The notes: generated by a model not told the origin, from the sequence alone. A stretch of DNA of 64,000 nucleotides from Bimastos eiseni (GCA_959347315.1 OY365810.1:20162358-20226357), one strand, 5' to 3'; shown: positions 1-11,584, numbered from the stretch's first letter. Numbers and translations: made by a program.

Positions 1-583
1 TTTTTATGTCTTTTTCCTCTTTTTCATTGCTGTAGAGTCCTTCACAATATTCTCTATATCTTTGGTTTACTTTTGCGGTTCAACAAGTTTTTTGTTCTTG
101 TTGTCATTTATGGCTGTGGTTCGAGGCTTGAACGAGCCAGTGAGTTTCTTCACCATTTGGAATACTGGTCTGGTGTTACCTTTCCTTTCGTTCTCCTCCA
201 GCTCGATGCATAATGTATCCAATTCCGACTGCTTGTCTCTTCGTAACATCCGTTGTACCTCATTTCGTAGAATTTTGTACTCTTGTGGAGGCCTTGTTTT
301 TGCATCTCTTTTCTTATCTTATTAATTCAAAGGTGTCACTGGAGATCCAATTCTTTCGCTTGTCGCAGTTCTTCAGTAATGTTGTTTTGGCGGCACTCAG
401 AGTGATCTCTTTAAGTTGTTGCCATAGTTCATCTGCTGTGCGTGGTTCGGCAATTCCCTCAAGTGCTTCGAATCTATTAGTTATTTCAACTTGGTATTGC
501 TGTTCTATCTGATTGTTTCCGAGTTTTTCCAAGTCTAGGAGAAGAGGTTTGATGGTTCGTTTCTTTTTGAATCTTAAATGCAT
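1..583 (-). pseudogene. LINE endonuclease-RT linker, broken
   Basis: Two minus-strand pieces (314-583 and 67-249, with continuation to base 1) form the basic, helical linker between endonuclease and reverse transcriptase. The first holds KNWISSDTFELI and the second the QMVKKLTGSFKPR stretch typical of RTE and related LINEs. The pieces lie in different frames, so at least one frameshift separates them. No catalytic residues are expected here. Confidence 0.65.
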
Positions 584-1245
584 TGTCAGTATTACTAGAT
601 TGTGGTCTGAGTAACAATTTGCACTGAGGTATGTGCGGGCGTTGTTGATCGATTGTTTCTAATGTTTATTAATCAGGATGTAGTCGATCTGCGATCGGGT
701 GTTTTTGTCTGGGCTTCTCCAAGTATATATATGTCTATTGTGCAGTCGAGAAAACGTATTGGTGATAACCAACTTGAGCTGTGTGCAGAAATCCACTAAA
801 GTTTGTCCTCTGTTGTTTCTTTTCCCGTGCCCATATTTTCCGAGAACATCGGTTTCCAATGCACCATCGCCAACTCTAGCATTGAAATCTCCTGTAATCA
901 ATAATATGTTTCGTTTGGGGGTCTCTGCAATGACCTGATTTAACTCTGTGTAGAATTGATTGATTTCTTCATCTGGCTTGTCTGCTGTTGGTGCATAGCA
1001 TTGTATTACTGTCACGTTTCTTGGTCTAGATGAAACTGTGGCTGTCATTACTCTGTTGCTCACTGGATTGTAAGATATTAGACTAGAGGCAACATTCTTG
1101 TTCATCCAGATGGCTACACCGTGGTGTTCCCTGTTTGTCTTACCTGAGAAGAGCACTGTATGTCCATCTAGCGTCTTGAAGTGGCCATTGTCTGATCACT
1201 TGGTTTCTGATAACCCGCATCATGAGAGATGTTTAATCTTTTGAG
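584..1245 (-). pseudogene. LINE AP-like endonuclease domain, broken
   Basis: The product would nick target DNA to prime reverse transcription. The minus strand shows the exonuclease-endonuclease-phosphatase motifs in order: GVAIWMNK, VIQCYAPT, the catalytic ITGDFNARVG, SQIDYILI, and finally SDHNLV with the catalytic His. The main open stretch is 659-1156. A single TAG at 656-658 separates IDYILINKH from the in-frame SDHNLV segment. Upstream, near 1160-1200, the frame shifts twice around the stretch reading GHFKTLDGHTVLFSGK. All catalytic motifs remain recognisable, so decay looks moderate. Confidence 0.8.
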
Positions 1246-1246
1246 T

Positions 1247-1516
1247 TCATTTCCAAGTATCGATAATTTCCCGATCGAGTTCCATTCGTCCTATTTTTAT
1301 CCTGTGTTTACCGTTTAACTGGATTGATTTTTCCTTTCTTTTGTTTTTTATTGGTGATTTTGTCGATGGTGTCGATGATGATGATGATGACGACGACGAT
1401 GATGATGAGTCAGTAGCACACTTGTCGGCACCCATCCTGACTCTCACGGTGGATGGTGCGGGCCTTTTTATCCTGGGCGGCGTCCGAGCCAGTATTGTTT
1501 CTATATTCTGTTCCAT
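1247..1516 (-). pseudogene. Serine-rich leader of the RTE-like LINE
   Basis: Minus-strand ORF of about 89 codons with a run of twelve serines encoded by a GAT/GAC-type trinucleotide repeat on the plus strand (about 1371-1407), followed by a basic segment (KNKRKEKS). It ends just upstream of the endonuclease and is probably the N-terminal extension of the LINE ORF. The serine run itself carries no functional information. Confidence 0.45.
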
Positions 1517-1741
1517 TCATGTTTTGTGGGGGAGGGTGTGACTAGCTGAGTACCCCATTCTCTTGCTGGTTTCGCAGTTGATTTACCGTTGTGCCAGGTT
1601 GGACCCGGTATGCGCCAAATCATAAGCTCGGTGGCTGCCGTTGGGTGCATTGTGCTCCTCATCCGCCAGCTACTGATAAAAACCGCGCTGCTGCCCGCCG
1701 TTCTAGACTTTCAGGTTAGCCCATGACCGGTTGCAGTTTTA

Positions 1742-2539
1742 CGTCGTGCCCATGAGTAAGAGAAATAATTTTGAATATTGGATGTAAACAACTTCGTTAA
1801 AACGACAAATGAGTCGGCGTCTTCGTTCGTTGCTAATCAACACGCATTGTGACGTCTTACGATGTTAATTGATATACCGTTGTGGATTAAAAATATATTA
1901 ATTTCGTTTTCCAGTTTTACAATTCAAACGTTTTAACTTACAATCCTGCAAAATTCCGAACAGAAAGCCAGAAAATAAATAGATATTCCAGGTCTTGATA
2001 TCGAGAGAAAACGAATGGTATAATAACCGTAATCTAACGAGCTCGTGTTATTTCTTAATACTTTAAAATCTAGAAGATATTAATCCATCGACTGACTGGT
2101 GTTACGTCAGCTTTGACCTAGTATTTAAGTAAATTAGTTGTGACTTGGAAGGATTAAGCAGCAAGCGGTAGGGCCGCGAAGGCACCCTTCGCGCGTTGTA
2201 TGACTCCTACATCCATACACGCTCATTAGATGCGGTGGCTACTGCATGTGAGTCAGATGTGTCTGACCATTGACGTTCTTTCTTCTTGGATGGTCTCCAT
2301 CCAATCGGCTCCTATTAACCGTGTCTCAAAAGCCGCTGATTTGGTGAGAGGCCGTAGGCAAGTTGAGGGTATTGACATCTCCTGACTTACCCTGCTATTT
2401 CCTCGCATAACCTTATCTGGAAGTGTGAGTGAAGTGCAATTGAATTGAATTTCTTTTTCCGTCCTTTCCCGTCAAAACTTCAAACTTGGTTTTCTCGGAA
2501 TTTACAAAATTGGACACGCACGAGTATAATTCTCAGGCT
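1742..2539. other. Unassigned, gene-free stretch
   Basis: About 800 bases with no supportable ORF. Stretch 2160-2440 is less AT-rich than the rest and looks like old repeat material, but no terminal repeats or protein matches were found. Confidence 0.4.
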
Positions 2540-3060
2540 ACGCTTTGTTGTTCCTTACTTGCTGGCTCTTGTGTTTCTTGGGTGGTTGGATCGGGTTCTG
2601 CGCTCAACTGCTCGGCTCATTGGGCGGTTTCCTAAATTCTCCTCTGTTTCTGCATACAGTGTTGCAGCGAATTTCATACCGCATTAATGCTCTTGTTTCG
2701 CGTTGCGTTCTTGGTTGTGCTCCATGTTATTGGCGTGATTTCTTCAAGAACCTACTCGGGAGCGCCCCAGCCCAGCTACGAGACTACAGGAAAAATGACT
2801 TGAGGGACTTGCAAGAACTTGACGGTTGGGCCACACGCAATGAGCGGAGCTCACATGGGAGATCATTCTAGAGTGAAGGGCCACAACCCGACTATTAGGC
2901 GCTACCTAACAGCCAGGCAAGCCCGTGGAACTAGAAGCTCAGCCCTCCCTCGTCGCAGAGCGAAGCACCAGACGTGGTGCAACGTCGGACACTGGGTGAC
3001 GGAGATCGCGCAAGTATATATATATATATTTATATTGTATATGCTCTGAATGAATAAATG
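2540..3060 (+). mobile_element. L2-like LINE 3' fragment
   Basis: Plus-strand translation across several frames gives RVLRSTARLIGRFPKFSSV, then QRISYRINALVSRC and a following CAPCYW, matching the C-terminal tail of L2-type reverse transcriptase. The same tail is seen on the minus strand at about 50.8-51.0 kb. The segment from 2790 to 3040 is not recognised. A GAATGAATAAATGA stretch near 3047-3060 resembles an L2 3' tail. Heavily decayed; boundaries approximate. Confidence 0.5.
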
Positions 3061-3355
3061 ACTCGGTCGGCTGCTACACCAGACCCCAAAACATATCAAA
3101 GCATGCGCAACAATAACATGTATGAACAAGTGAATAAAGACGAATTCGAATTATTATAGTAGTACAGGTAGTACAGTGTATTAAGATAGGACAAACAGAC
3201 GCTTAAGAAAGATTCAGCATAGTTATGACTTCGGCGTAAAACATGTTGGAGCATTGAATTATTAGTTATTATGCAACCGAGAAATACACAATTCAGCCAG
3301 CAGACGACGAAATAATTACCAGGTCAGGAAAAGGTCATCCGCCTTCATGACAAGA

Positions 3356-3811
3356 TCAGCAAAAGCCTGTAAACCAAACATCGCATTCTCGGAATCTTCG
3401 TATTCTCAAATTCAGGAGAATATGCCCAAAACGAAGAACGAAGTCGAGAGTTGTCATCGCGGGTTTTGTCAACTTATTGGAGCCTATTGTGGCGGACTCC
3501 TTGCGGCGACGACCATGCTGTCGTAATGGATTTAATCGAGGTGCTATAGAAGTCAATGAATGATCGGGCCAGTCAAGCAGTTCGGTATACCTGGGCATCC
3601 CGTCCTCCTTACGAGTTTCCCCACCAGGAATGGAGAAGTCCAAGAAAGCGGCTGCCTCTTTCACCCCTTCTGGCGCCGTCGAACCTTCTCTCGACGCCAT
3701 CTTGAAAGTGACTTCAAGATCCATATAATCTTCTTCTATGCCTCCATCCGCGGTCCTCGGACAGAGGGCGACGATGGGTCCCTCTTCACCGTCAGGGTTC
3801 TCATTTTCCAT
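3356..3811 (-). CDS. Unrecognised 151-codon ORF
   Basis: An ATG-initiated minus-strand ORF starting MENENPDGEEGPIVALCP. The first half is acidic and proline/glycine-rich, the second half basic with a hydrophobic stretch. No domain is recognised, and there is no signal peptide. It could be a gag-like ORF of a degenerate retroelement (the upstream 3.85-4.56 kb is AT-rich, with a TATA-like motif near 4535) or a first exon of a host gene. Length and composition make chance less likely, but nothing proves expression. Confidence 0.3.
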   Translation of the reverse strand: MENENPDGEEGPIVALCPRTADGGIEEDYMDLEVTFKMASREGSTAPEGVKEAAAFLDFSIPGGETRKEDGMPRYTELLDWPDHSLTSIAPRLNPLRQHGRRRKESATIGSNKLTKPAMTTLDFVLRFGHILLNLRIRRFRECDVWFTGFC

Positions 3812-3835
3812 TCGACAGACTCTAGGCTAAACTAG

Positions 3836-4910
3836 GCGATAATTGGACGAGATAAAGATGACGACGGTGCTATACAAACGCGCTACTTTACATAAGGCAA
3901 ATTGCAGGGCTTAGTGAGGCCTATACTATTAATAATGACGACGCCTTCAGATAGCCAGTTAAATCAAAGGCCGCTTTATTACAATTGTCATAAACTTCCC
4001 GTCAGAACGAAATAATATGCAGAGATACACTTCTATCTCTTAACTTAAGAAAAGGCGTCACAACAAATCAACTAATGCCATACAATTGTTCAAGGCGGCT
4101 CACTATGACATGTACACGTTGAACTACACAAAAGTAAATTAATCTTCGCAATACTTCGTAACTATTTACTGGCCGCTATAAAGACATCTTAAACTTATTA
4201 ACTATCGCTAAACTCTTGTGCCCGTGACCGATCAACTATTACTCAGTCACAACCTCCATAATGCAAAGGGCGGCCGAAAGCGCAATGATCAAACCGGAGT
4301 TTCTCTAACTTCTCGATTAGCCGAAGTCACTGCCAGATAGGGTTCAAAACCTTCCTTGCCCGTGTCCAGGTCCTATCCTCATGCTCCCTTCCATGGATGC
4401 CTGGGCCTATGGCGGAATTTTACTGGATAAAATCGTAAATTGCAAACCAGACGAAACCCAACTTCTTCAACAGAAGCGATGACAACAACAAGGGGTAAGA
4501 TGCACTATACGAAGAGCCTACATCATACTACATTTATATGGCGCAACGGACCCTCTCCTTAGTTACATTGAATAGCAATTCTAAATAAAACTATCTCTTA
4601 ATAATCTAATAAAGATTAACCTTAAGTGTGCACAAAAATTACTTTTCGTCACACTATCATCCTACAATCTGGAAGTTCATTGATGACCTGAAGAAGGAAC
4701 AGAGCGTAAACCAACTCAAAATGGAACAATAATTTGTTGCCGGACAATATGCCTCTGCATGTATTAAGACATATTGTAAGGAAAGTGGTGAACGGCTGTA
4801 AGGAATTGTTGCCGATGATGGGATTCGCTCGAAAATAGACTATTTAAGAGGCATTGCACATATTATACCTAGAATTACAAGCCTAAAGAGTAGGCCTATA
4901 TCTATTATAG
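3836..4910. other. Unassigned stretch, possibly LTR-like
   Basis: No supportable gene. The stretch 3900-4560 has the feel of a long terminal repeat in minus orientation: it lies upstream of an ORF and has a TATA-like motif near 4535. No paired copy, primer-binding site or defined ends were found, so this stays a suggestion. Confidence 0.25.
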
Positions 4911-6061
4911 GCCGTTTGTAGAATTGTCCACGGTCGGGTCGGGTCGGGCCGGGTCACGAATATATGAGATTAGGTGGGTCTGGTCACAACCCCGGACCCA
5001 TTTCGACCCACCAATTACTTGCAGAGCTTATAATAATTTTCAACTCTTTGCTTTTTATATTAATTGTGTATTCGTTACGGTTTACATCTTCTGTGCCTGC
5101 ATTCATAGGCAAGAGATCTTCAAGCCTCAAGGCACCTGAGTGAGAAAAGAATAGCTATCGCAAAGCCAATTGACCTCTGAGACAGATTTATTGTGCGCCT
5201 TTTGAGTGCCCGGTTGAGATTAAAATTCTTATAAGCCAGCATCGCTTTTGCGAACCGCGGTACACATCGGACTCTGGTGTTAATCAGTTAATAAATTGAA
5301 TATGGCTAAGGAATTAGAGCGAAAACTTAGGGCAACGCCGGATTTGTTCATTTTAACAGCGAATTCGGCTCAAGCTGTCGTATACATGGAATAATTTCTC
5401 ATGAATCTAAGAAAAAAGGTTACAGGATTGATTACAAGCGTGTGAGTTATCTGAAGATGCAACGCTGTGACATGCGGGCCGGACTCTTACATAGGCTACC
5501 TAATAACATCCGGAATCATTATGCATATATTTACGGAGAAAGTTTTAGCCAAAATAAATGGACTAAACGAAGGGTATCTTTTTTTATTTATTTATTTTAT
5601 TACCGAAATTTGATACCGCCCTTCTTCCAACATTTTTTGCTCAGAAGTGCACACACACGACTCGAAGGCGCAATTGCAGTTGTACTGCACAGCAATTATG
5701 CGCGAAGGATCTGCTCAAGGTCCCTACACAGTGACACCTCGGACGAGGGTCGAACCCGCTCGCTCAGCGCACACTGAACTCTACGGGCTGACCGCTCTAA
5801 CCGATCGGCCACTGTGCTGATAAGTTCTCATAAATCAATATTATTATCATATATGACGGTCTTGCCGTGCTGCGTTTTTACAACTTTCGAATTTGACAAT
5901 AAAAGTATTAAAATTACCACTAAACACGGGTCGGGTCATGCACGTCATGAGGTTGGGTCGGTCCAGATATTTGGCCTCAGAAGTTGGGTCGGGTCCATAT
6001 TCAATGAGTCGGCTTGGATCGGGTCGTGAAAATTGAACCAGTAGACAACTCTGGCTGTTTA
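4911..6061. mobile_element. Non-autonomous hAT element (GGGTCGG-rich ends) with target duplication
   Basis: The element spans 4919-6053. Its left end TAGAATTGTCCAC and the reverse complement of its right end, CAGAGTTGTCTAC, form a terminal inverted repeat, with reiterated GGGTCGGGTC motifs just inside both ends. Octamers GCCGTTTG (4911-4918) and GCTGTTTA (6054-6061) agree at six of eight positions, as expected of an aged hAT target duplication. No transposase is encoded. Similar reiterated subterminal motifs are known from Ac-like hAT elements. A SINE sits inside. Confidence 0.75.
5577..5819 (-). mobile_element. tRNA-derived SINE inside the hAT element
   Basis: On the minus strand the sequence starts AGCACAGTGGCCGATCGG and contains a box A (TGGCCGATCGG) and, about 55 bases on, a box B (GGTTCGACCCT), the internal RNA polymerase III promoter of tRNA genes. 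It ends in an A-rich tail of AAAT units (plus-strand 5577-5600). The tRNA-like head with unrelated body and tail defines a SINE; it is not a functional tRNA. A second head copy lies near 34.8 kb. Confidence 0.75.
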
Positions 6062-6924
6062 GTATACCTTGAATAGTCTATATGATTATCAGGATACTGA
6101 ATCGAACTTTTCAAATGACTCTTCGATATAGATTAGAGTCCAGAAGATGTTTACAAAAACAATGCCAAGCAATTGTCGTGTTTCGTCTGCTCTATTTCCA
6201 CTCGCCCATTTAAACATATATATGGCTTTTTGTCTGTCGCTCTTATAAACATGTGCTTTATTCATCATTCGCTTTATTGGTTTTGATTTCGACCTTTTGA
6301 AATTTGCCCATTTGATAGTAACTCGTTCCAGCTGCTACTCTCCCACTCAGTGGCGTAACCAGAGTCAAAATGAAACCCGCCAGCTGCCCAACTCGAAATT
6401 AATCATAATAATGATAATCCAAAATAGGAATTGGTAGATGTGATATTTATTATTTCGAAAATGGTATGTTAGCCACTTTAATTCTACTGATTCATTTACT
6501 ATAGCTGCCAAAATTTTGCAAAACATAAATAATAAATCATCTTGCTGCATCAAAAAATTAACAATGGGGGCCTACGCAAACTGTAGTCAGTCTACAGCTC
6601 GTTAAGATAGTTGAAACACGTAGGCCATAATGACCGCCAAGGGGCGACATCAAGCGACTAACGAAATAAACTTAGAAAATGCCAGTTTTGGAGAGATAGC
6701 AGTTGCAGCTGCAGCCTGCAACTAATTATCCAATTATATAAATCACGCCGCATCGATTAAGACAATTCTAATATTAGCTGTTTTATGTTCCTGATTGAAA
6801 CAATGATAAGACTCATAAGATAAAAGTGAATTTGATAGTTCTTACTTTAAGTTTAACTAAAAGCAACATGCGCCGTGTCTTATCACTACTGTGTTTGAAT
6901 TTTTCAACAATACTGTCGAAACTA

Positions 6925-9348
6925 TCAATCTGCAGCAAATCTTGCTCGATGGAAATTAAGGCGAGAGACGCAAGACGTTCGTGCCCCCATGGTGCTGCGC
7001 AAATAACTTTTCAAGCGCTTCAAGCACGAAAATGAATGCTCACAAGACGCTGTTGATGCAGGAAGCGTCATACTTATTTGTAGTAAGCTCATCAGCATGT
7101 TGAACGCACCGTATTTTTGCATCTCCTCATACACATCAATAATCGAAAGCAGCTTCTTCTGTAACTAAGTTCTGTGCAGACGTTTGCTTCTTCATTAGGA
7201 AATCCATTAGAAACTTTGCGGTCGTTATTTCCCCTCTGAAGCGCAACAAATTATTATCTGGCGAATCAAAGACGATGGTTTTGTAGTGCATGGCAAATGG
7301 TTCTAGAAATGACTCTGATGTCGGTGATAGCGCTTTACTCCACTGTAGATGATTTCATTGACTGGTGCGAAACGACGTTGTAGCCCTGCAGCATTCTGTC
7401 CACAATGGGGAAAAGTAGTTGTGTCTTGTACTCATGAGATGTTGCGAGAAAATCCATGTTCTGTTCGACGGGTGACTCAACCACATATTCACTCAGAACT
7501 TCAGGTAATTTACGCTGACGCCATGGCCTAATACCTTCCCTTGGTAAAACTTCATGATCTATGGGAATTGCGTGAGTCTTGCAAACTGTCATAGACGCAG
7601 CCCTAATGCTATCCCACACCTCAGGTTTGTCTCTGAAATCCTGCAGTTGAAGGCAAACAATACAAACTAGCTTCTGTGCCGTTCCTATCAAAACTGAGGA
7701 ATTTTTAAGCGTTTCTGCAAGCGTGGTAGTTAGTTGAAATAGCGAGTGAAACAGTTTCAATGACAAGATGAACTTAAAATTCTGAACTTGATGCAGTAAT
7801 CCAAGCGCCATCAGTGCTCTGTCACCGCCTGAAAATGACAGCTCCTCAAGCGTTTTCAGGATTGCGGCCAGTGTTCTTTGAATGCTCTCTATTGCGGCAT
7901 ATTGACATGCCCAACGTGTGTCAATAATTCGCTTAAGTTCAATCACAACGTTGTTATATTCCAATCCAGCTTGGGTTGCACAAAAGTGTGCATGAGGTAC
8001 AGCGGACGACATATAAACATATAATGATTGAACAAGGTCAAAAAAATCACGAGCGATTGGTTCATTCTTACAGACATTCACCAACACAAGATTAACTCTA
8101 TCCGCATAGCAGTGAATGCATGCAGAACCATATCTTGCATTTTTCTCTTAACACCTCCGACATCCCCACTCATCACTGACGCACCGTCGTATGCCTGGGC
8201 GATGCAGTTGTTAATGTTGATGTTAAGTTTATTTAGAGTCTCACTGATACAGTTTACAAGAGATTGAGCATTAAGACCACTTGGTTGAAAAAAACCAAGA
8301 AAGCGTTCGTTAACGCTCTTCGTAGACTTGTCGAAATATCGCAACACTATGGACGTTTGTTCTGTTTTACTTATGTCTTTCGTATCGTCTACTAAACGAG
8401 AAAACATACCCGCTTTATTGACGGCCTTCGATATAACATCAGAAATGCAAGTGGATATGCACAATGCTATATCGTTCTGGATTGTTGGAGATAGATACGT
8501 AGCATTGTCAGGTAATGAGCGCAATCGAGCTGCAAACTTATCGTTGTGTCGGCTTATAACGTCGATTAATTCCAAAAAGTTTCCTTTGTTTCTCGACTCC
8601 TTGCTCTCGTCGAGTCCGCGTAAAGCAATTTCTTGTTTGGCACAAAATAAATTTACCTCGGCTAACGTTTTTATGTAGTACCTGTTTTGCACGCGCTGTG
8701 TAATGGCAGCCTCGCCGATCAAATTAACAACTTGTTTTCCTTCTCTCTCGCGGATTTTAAATTGTTCCCATTCCAACAGGCAGCGCAAATGCTCCACAGA
8801 TGAGTTGTGAAGAGTTAATCCGTACTTCTCACCTGTTGCGTGCTGCCAGTCAGAAAATCCGGTAGGCTCAGCGAACTGTCTTTGCTCCAGTAACGGCAGC
8901 AATAGCAATATGCTGCATCCCGCTGGACAGAATATTCCAACCATGGAAATTCCGTAAAAAAAGAACTTTGAAAACGACGTTTGACTGATTTAGTCAATCC
9001 AAAATATTTCCATGGGTAAACATGTAATTTAGGTTGAACAGGGCCTTGTAGTTCACCTGTTGATTTGGAAATATCCTCTGGAAATTTGTGTGGATGACGA
9101 GCGTGATTATTCTGTTCGTTTACTGAGTTTTTAACGACGTCGAAATCTAATGGCGGTGGATTGATTTGCTCACTAGGAAATGAATTTGATGTAGATGCTG
9201 TGTCACCCGATATTTCCAAACAGGAGACAGCCGTATTTTTTCTTTCTCTGTTTATGATAAATCAGAATGCCGACAACTAGTGCGATCCAGATGATGCTGT
9301 TGCCAATTCTTCAATTTTGCGTTTCTTTCTTTGATCTAGACTAGCCAT
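6925..9348 (-). pseudogene. hAT transposase pseudogene (TTF zinc finger, DUF4371, hAT dimerisation)
   Basis: Cut-and-paste transposase of the ZMYM1-like hAT group. The likely start is an ATG at 9346-9348, giving a lysine-rich RKKRK nuclear-localisation-like N terminus that stops after 23 codons. The frame resumes near 9219 with the TTF-type finger (YPWKYFG, AYCYCCRYW). Next come a DUF4371-like core with VDDTKDISKTEQ and AQAYDGASVMSG (two catalytic Asp), IDTRWACQY, and the C-terminal dimerisation segment SCEHSFSCLKRLKSYLRS with the catalytic Glu. Pieces lie at 8815-9219, 8078-8944, 7335-8087 and 6925-7134. Frame changes near 8875, near 8110 and between 7134 and 7335 kill it. Confidence 0.8.
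8797..8824. repeat. 28-bp exact duplication inside the hAT, copy 1
   Basis: The 28 bases match 9448-9475 exactly. This copy is in transposase coding sequence; the other is upstream of the start codon in a non-coding segment. Confidence 0.85.
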
Positions 9349-9447
9349 GGTTAATCCGGGCAGAAATGTAAGTTAAGTTGCACAAACACAACAGCATTAA
9401 TATAATTCTGTCTTTTTCTCATTCGATGAGAAAGATCAAAAGCTCAG

Positions 9448-9475
9448 CAGATGAGTTGTGAAGAGTTAATCCGTA
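9448..9475. repeat. 28-bp exact duplication inside the hAT, copy 2
   Basis: An exact copy of 8797-8824 placed upstream of the transposase start. It probably arose as filler DNA during interrupted gap repair after excision of a related copy; that origin is inference. Confidence 0.8.
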
Positions 9476-10147
9476 ATGCAATTCTTTTCTGTTGGCATAA
9501 TAACTATATACTCGAGTGTCGCATATATAATGCCATGCACATTGTGTTAGACATTGTCCTATATGTGGTCAATTTGTTGTAAGGCTCTAGTGTGTGTAAA
9601 TGAAAGAGCTCTCTATGCCATGTGCTCCGAAACTGCCTCCATAGCTGTCAAAATAATTGACAAATGGTCTACACACTAGTGCACAAGTCGGGAAAACTTC
9701 ATACGGCAACTTAATATGCCGTCGACCATGAAGGTAGCGCACTGAAGAAGCGGATATATATGGAAAGGCTACACTGAATGAATGAGATGAAGAAGGATGC
9801 AGGAGAGGAAATTGGAGCCGTGCAGTGGGAGGACGAGACAGCGAAAAGCAGCTGGGGGAAGAGTGGTAGCGTTACATGCTCATAGATTAGGTATTTCCAC
9901 CCTCCCATCCGATATAGTCATAAGAGGTTTCGTCACGTATGACTTCAGATCTTGGCCTTCGACTCGAAAGTAATTAATGCCACTGTAGAGCAATATATGT
10001 ATATATATATATACGATACCTTGGCTACAATCATCGCATATATATATATGAGACAGCCGAACAGTATATATATATACACAATAAGTCTGCCATATGGCGA
10101 CATATGCTATGAAGTGTGGGGTACCCCCCCCCCAACGCAAAGGCATC
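9476..10147. other. hAT right non-coding part with AT microsatellites
   Basis: No gene. TA/ATATG microsatellites lie at about 9993-10014, 10040-10052 and 10063-10078, and a C run sits at about 10126-10133. Confidence 0.5.
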
Positions 10148-10373
10148 AGTAGTAGGAAAGTGAGCTACCTGGGACAATTGATCAATATTATGGCTCATTT
10201 TTATGGTGGTCTATTTGGTTGGTATTAGAACCATGATGTAGGTTGTTGTGATTTTTGGTGATTTTGTAACCTAATTATAGGTTAATAATAGGTTTTATAA
10301 CCTATTAGGTGGGTGAATTGACCATAATATTGGTCAATTGTCCCAGGTTGCTCACTTTCCTACTACTGGCATC
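10142..10373. mobile_element. Palindromic MITE, copy 1, with GGCATC target duplication
   Basis: The element (10148-10367) begins AGTAGTAGGAAAGTGAGC and ends with the reverse complement. The inverted repeats extend about 45 bases inward, to the motif around CAATATTATGG. The hexamer GGCATC flanks both ends. It is about 220 bp with no coding capacity. Copy 2 in opposite orientation is at 23003-23179. The family is uncertain. Confidence 0.75.
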
Positions 10374-10863
10374 TCAACGAATTTCGACAAATCCCATAAG
10401 TCACACAGGCTGCGTATGAATAAAATAAAAACTAAAAATATAGTTTTAAAATTCCCCGTAATTGCCCAGGCTTGGTTACGCCACTGTCTCCCAGTGAATA
10501 TGAATAATCAACTTCAAGTAAGTGAGTGCGATCTACACTATTTTGAAGGCTGTATCCGTACAGTGGGGTAGGCAGGATTTCCCCAAGGGGGTTGGCATAA
10601 ATTTGGCCAAATATTAGTTAGGTCTGAGTTATAATCGCTCCAATTTTTGTTTTGAAAAAATTTGATTTTATAATTTACAAAAGACGATCAACCTAACTAA
10701 AGACACAAAAACTGTAATTTCTATTTCACTTTAGGTCTAGATCACTTTAGGGGTAGTCATTTTACCCACTAGATCTACAATAAATTAGGGGCTCAATGAG
10801 CCAGGATATTTTAAATTTTAACCTTTTTTGCATTGCAACAGTTTTGTGTGATAGTCCACAATA

Positions 10864-11154
10864 TCAATTCAGCCTAGTTTGGCTCGTCGAGTTCCTGAGA
10901 TATGTTTTCAGACGGCGAAGTGTTGAGAAAGAGCGGTCACTGGTACAGATGGAAACAGGCAATGTAATGTTGCCAAGATTTTCAACAACTTTGTAATATT
11001 TGGATGAACTGGTGAACGACACAATTTTTAAATGCATTGCTTCCAAAGCATTTTTTAGCACAATACTCGTTTCTTTGCGTGAAAGATGACGGTACCACAG
11101 CCTTAGTTCTGCCACTAATGAATCCAAATACGTTGAGAATACGTTGAGAGCCAT
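10864..11154 (-). pseudogene. hAT transposase C-terminal fragment
   Basis: Ninety-six codons reading the hAT dimerisation region, with the hallmark SDRSFSTLRRLKTYLRN near the C terminus. The N-terminal zinc finger and the catalytic core are absent, and the apparent ATG is internal to the original protein. It belongs to a different subgroup from the transposase at 6.9-9.3 kb, judging by the divergent motif. Confidence 0.65.
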
Positions 11155-11540
11155 TGCTTATGGAATGATCGCTTAGCTTTGTTTAGTGCTATTCTTGCTC
11201 CAGAATCTTACAGCAAGAGATAACAATGTCAATGATTGGCTGCCACGTTGTCGCTTCATATCCCTTCCATATTAGTTCCAGGTTTAGTTAAACTTAACAC
11301 AACACCTTCCAGCGAGAGATAACTCTGCTTAATGATTTTATAGTTCATCCAGTATGCAGTGCACCAATTTATATAATTTATCATTTATATTCAATTATTT
11401 TAAACTTCTGAACACTCAAATTGGTATAATGCGTCCAATGATCATGTCTAAGGATGAACTGACCAATATACTGCTCTGTATCTCTCTTTCTATCTCTTTG
11501 TATATATATATTCAATATATATATATAAATATCAGTTAAA

Positions 11541-11548
11541 TACATATA

Positions 11549-11584
<36 letters not shown>
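11541..11584. repeat. (AT)n microsatellite
   Basis: Alternating AT run preceding the first copy of a duplicated segment. A shorter AT run at 11903-11921 precedes the second copy. Confidence 0.85.

Larger units (their letters stand above)
1..1741 (-). mobile_element. RTE-like non-LTR retrotransposon, 5' part, continues off the left edge
   Basis: The minus strand reads from a serine-rich leader through an apurinic endonuclease domain into the linker that precedes reverse transcriptase, and then leaves the window. The order and motifs match RTE-type LINEs, often annotated as craniofacial development protein 2-like. Several frame breaks show that the copy is dead. The upper boundary near 1741 is approximate; no target duplication was recognised. 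Minus-strand translation of the first 60 bases continues the linker, so the reverse transcriptase should lie just outside. Confidence 0.75.
6348..10486 (-). mobile_element. ZMYM1-type hAT transposon, near complete, inactive
   Basis: The left end CAGTGGCGTAACCAGAG (6348) pairs with the right end, whose reverse complement is CAGTGGCGTAACCAAGC. Octamers TCTCCCAC (6339-6346) and TCTCCCAG (10487-10494) agree at seven of eight positions, although the left one is one base away from the element end, so the duplication is probable rather than exact. A broken hAT transposase fills 6.9-9.35 kb on the minus strand. The right part holds AT microsatellites and a nested MITE. Confidence 0.8.

Noticed and set aside
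1341..1541. Plus-strand acidic ORF with a run of Asp
   Set aside because: Complement of the serine run in the minus-strand LINE leader.
5640..5819. Possible tRNA gene
   Set aside because: Boxes A and B are present, but the body lacks tRNA folding and ends in an A-rich tail, so it is a SINE.
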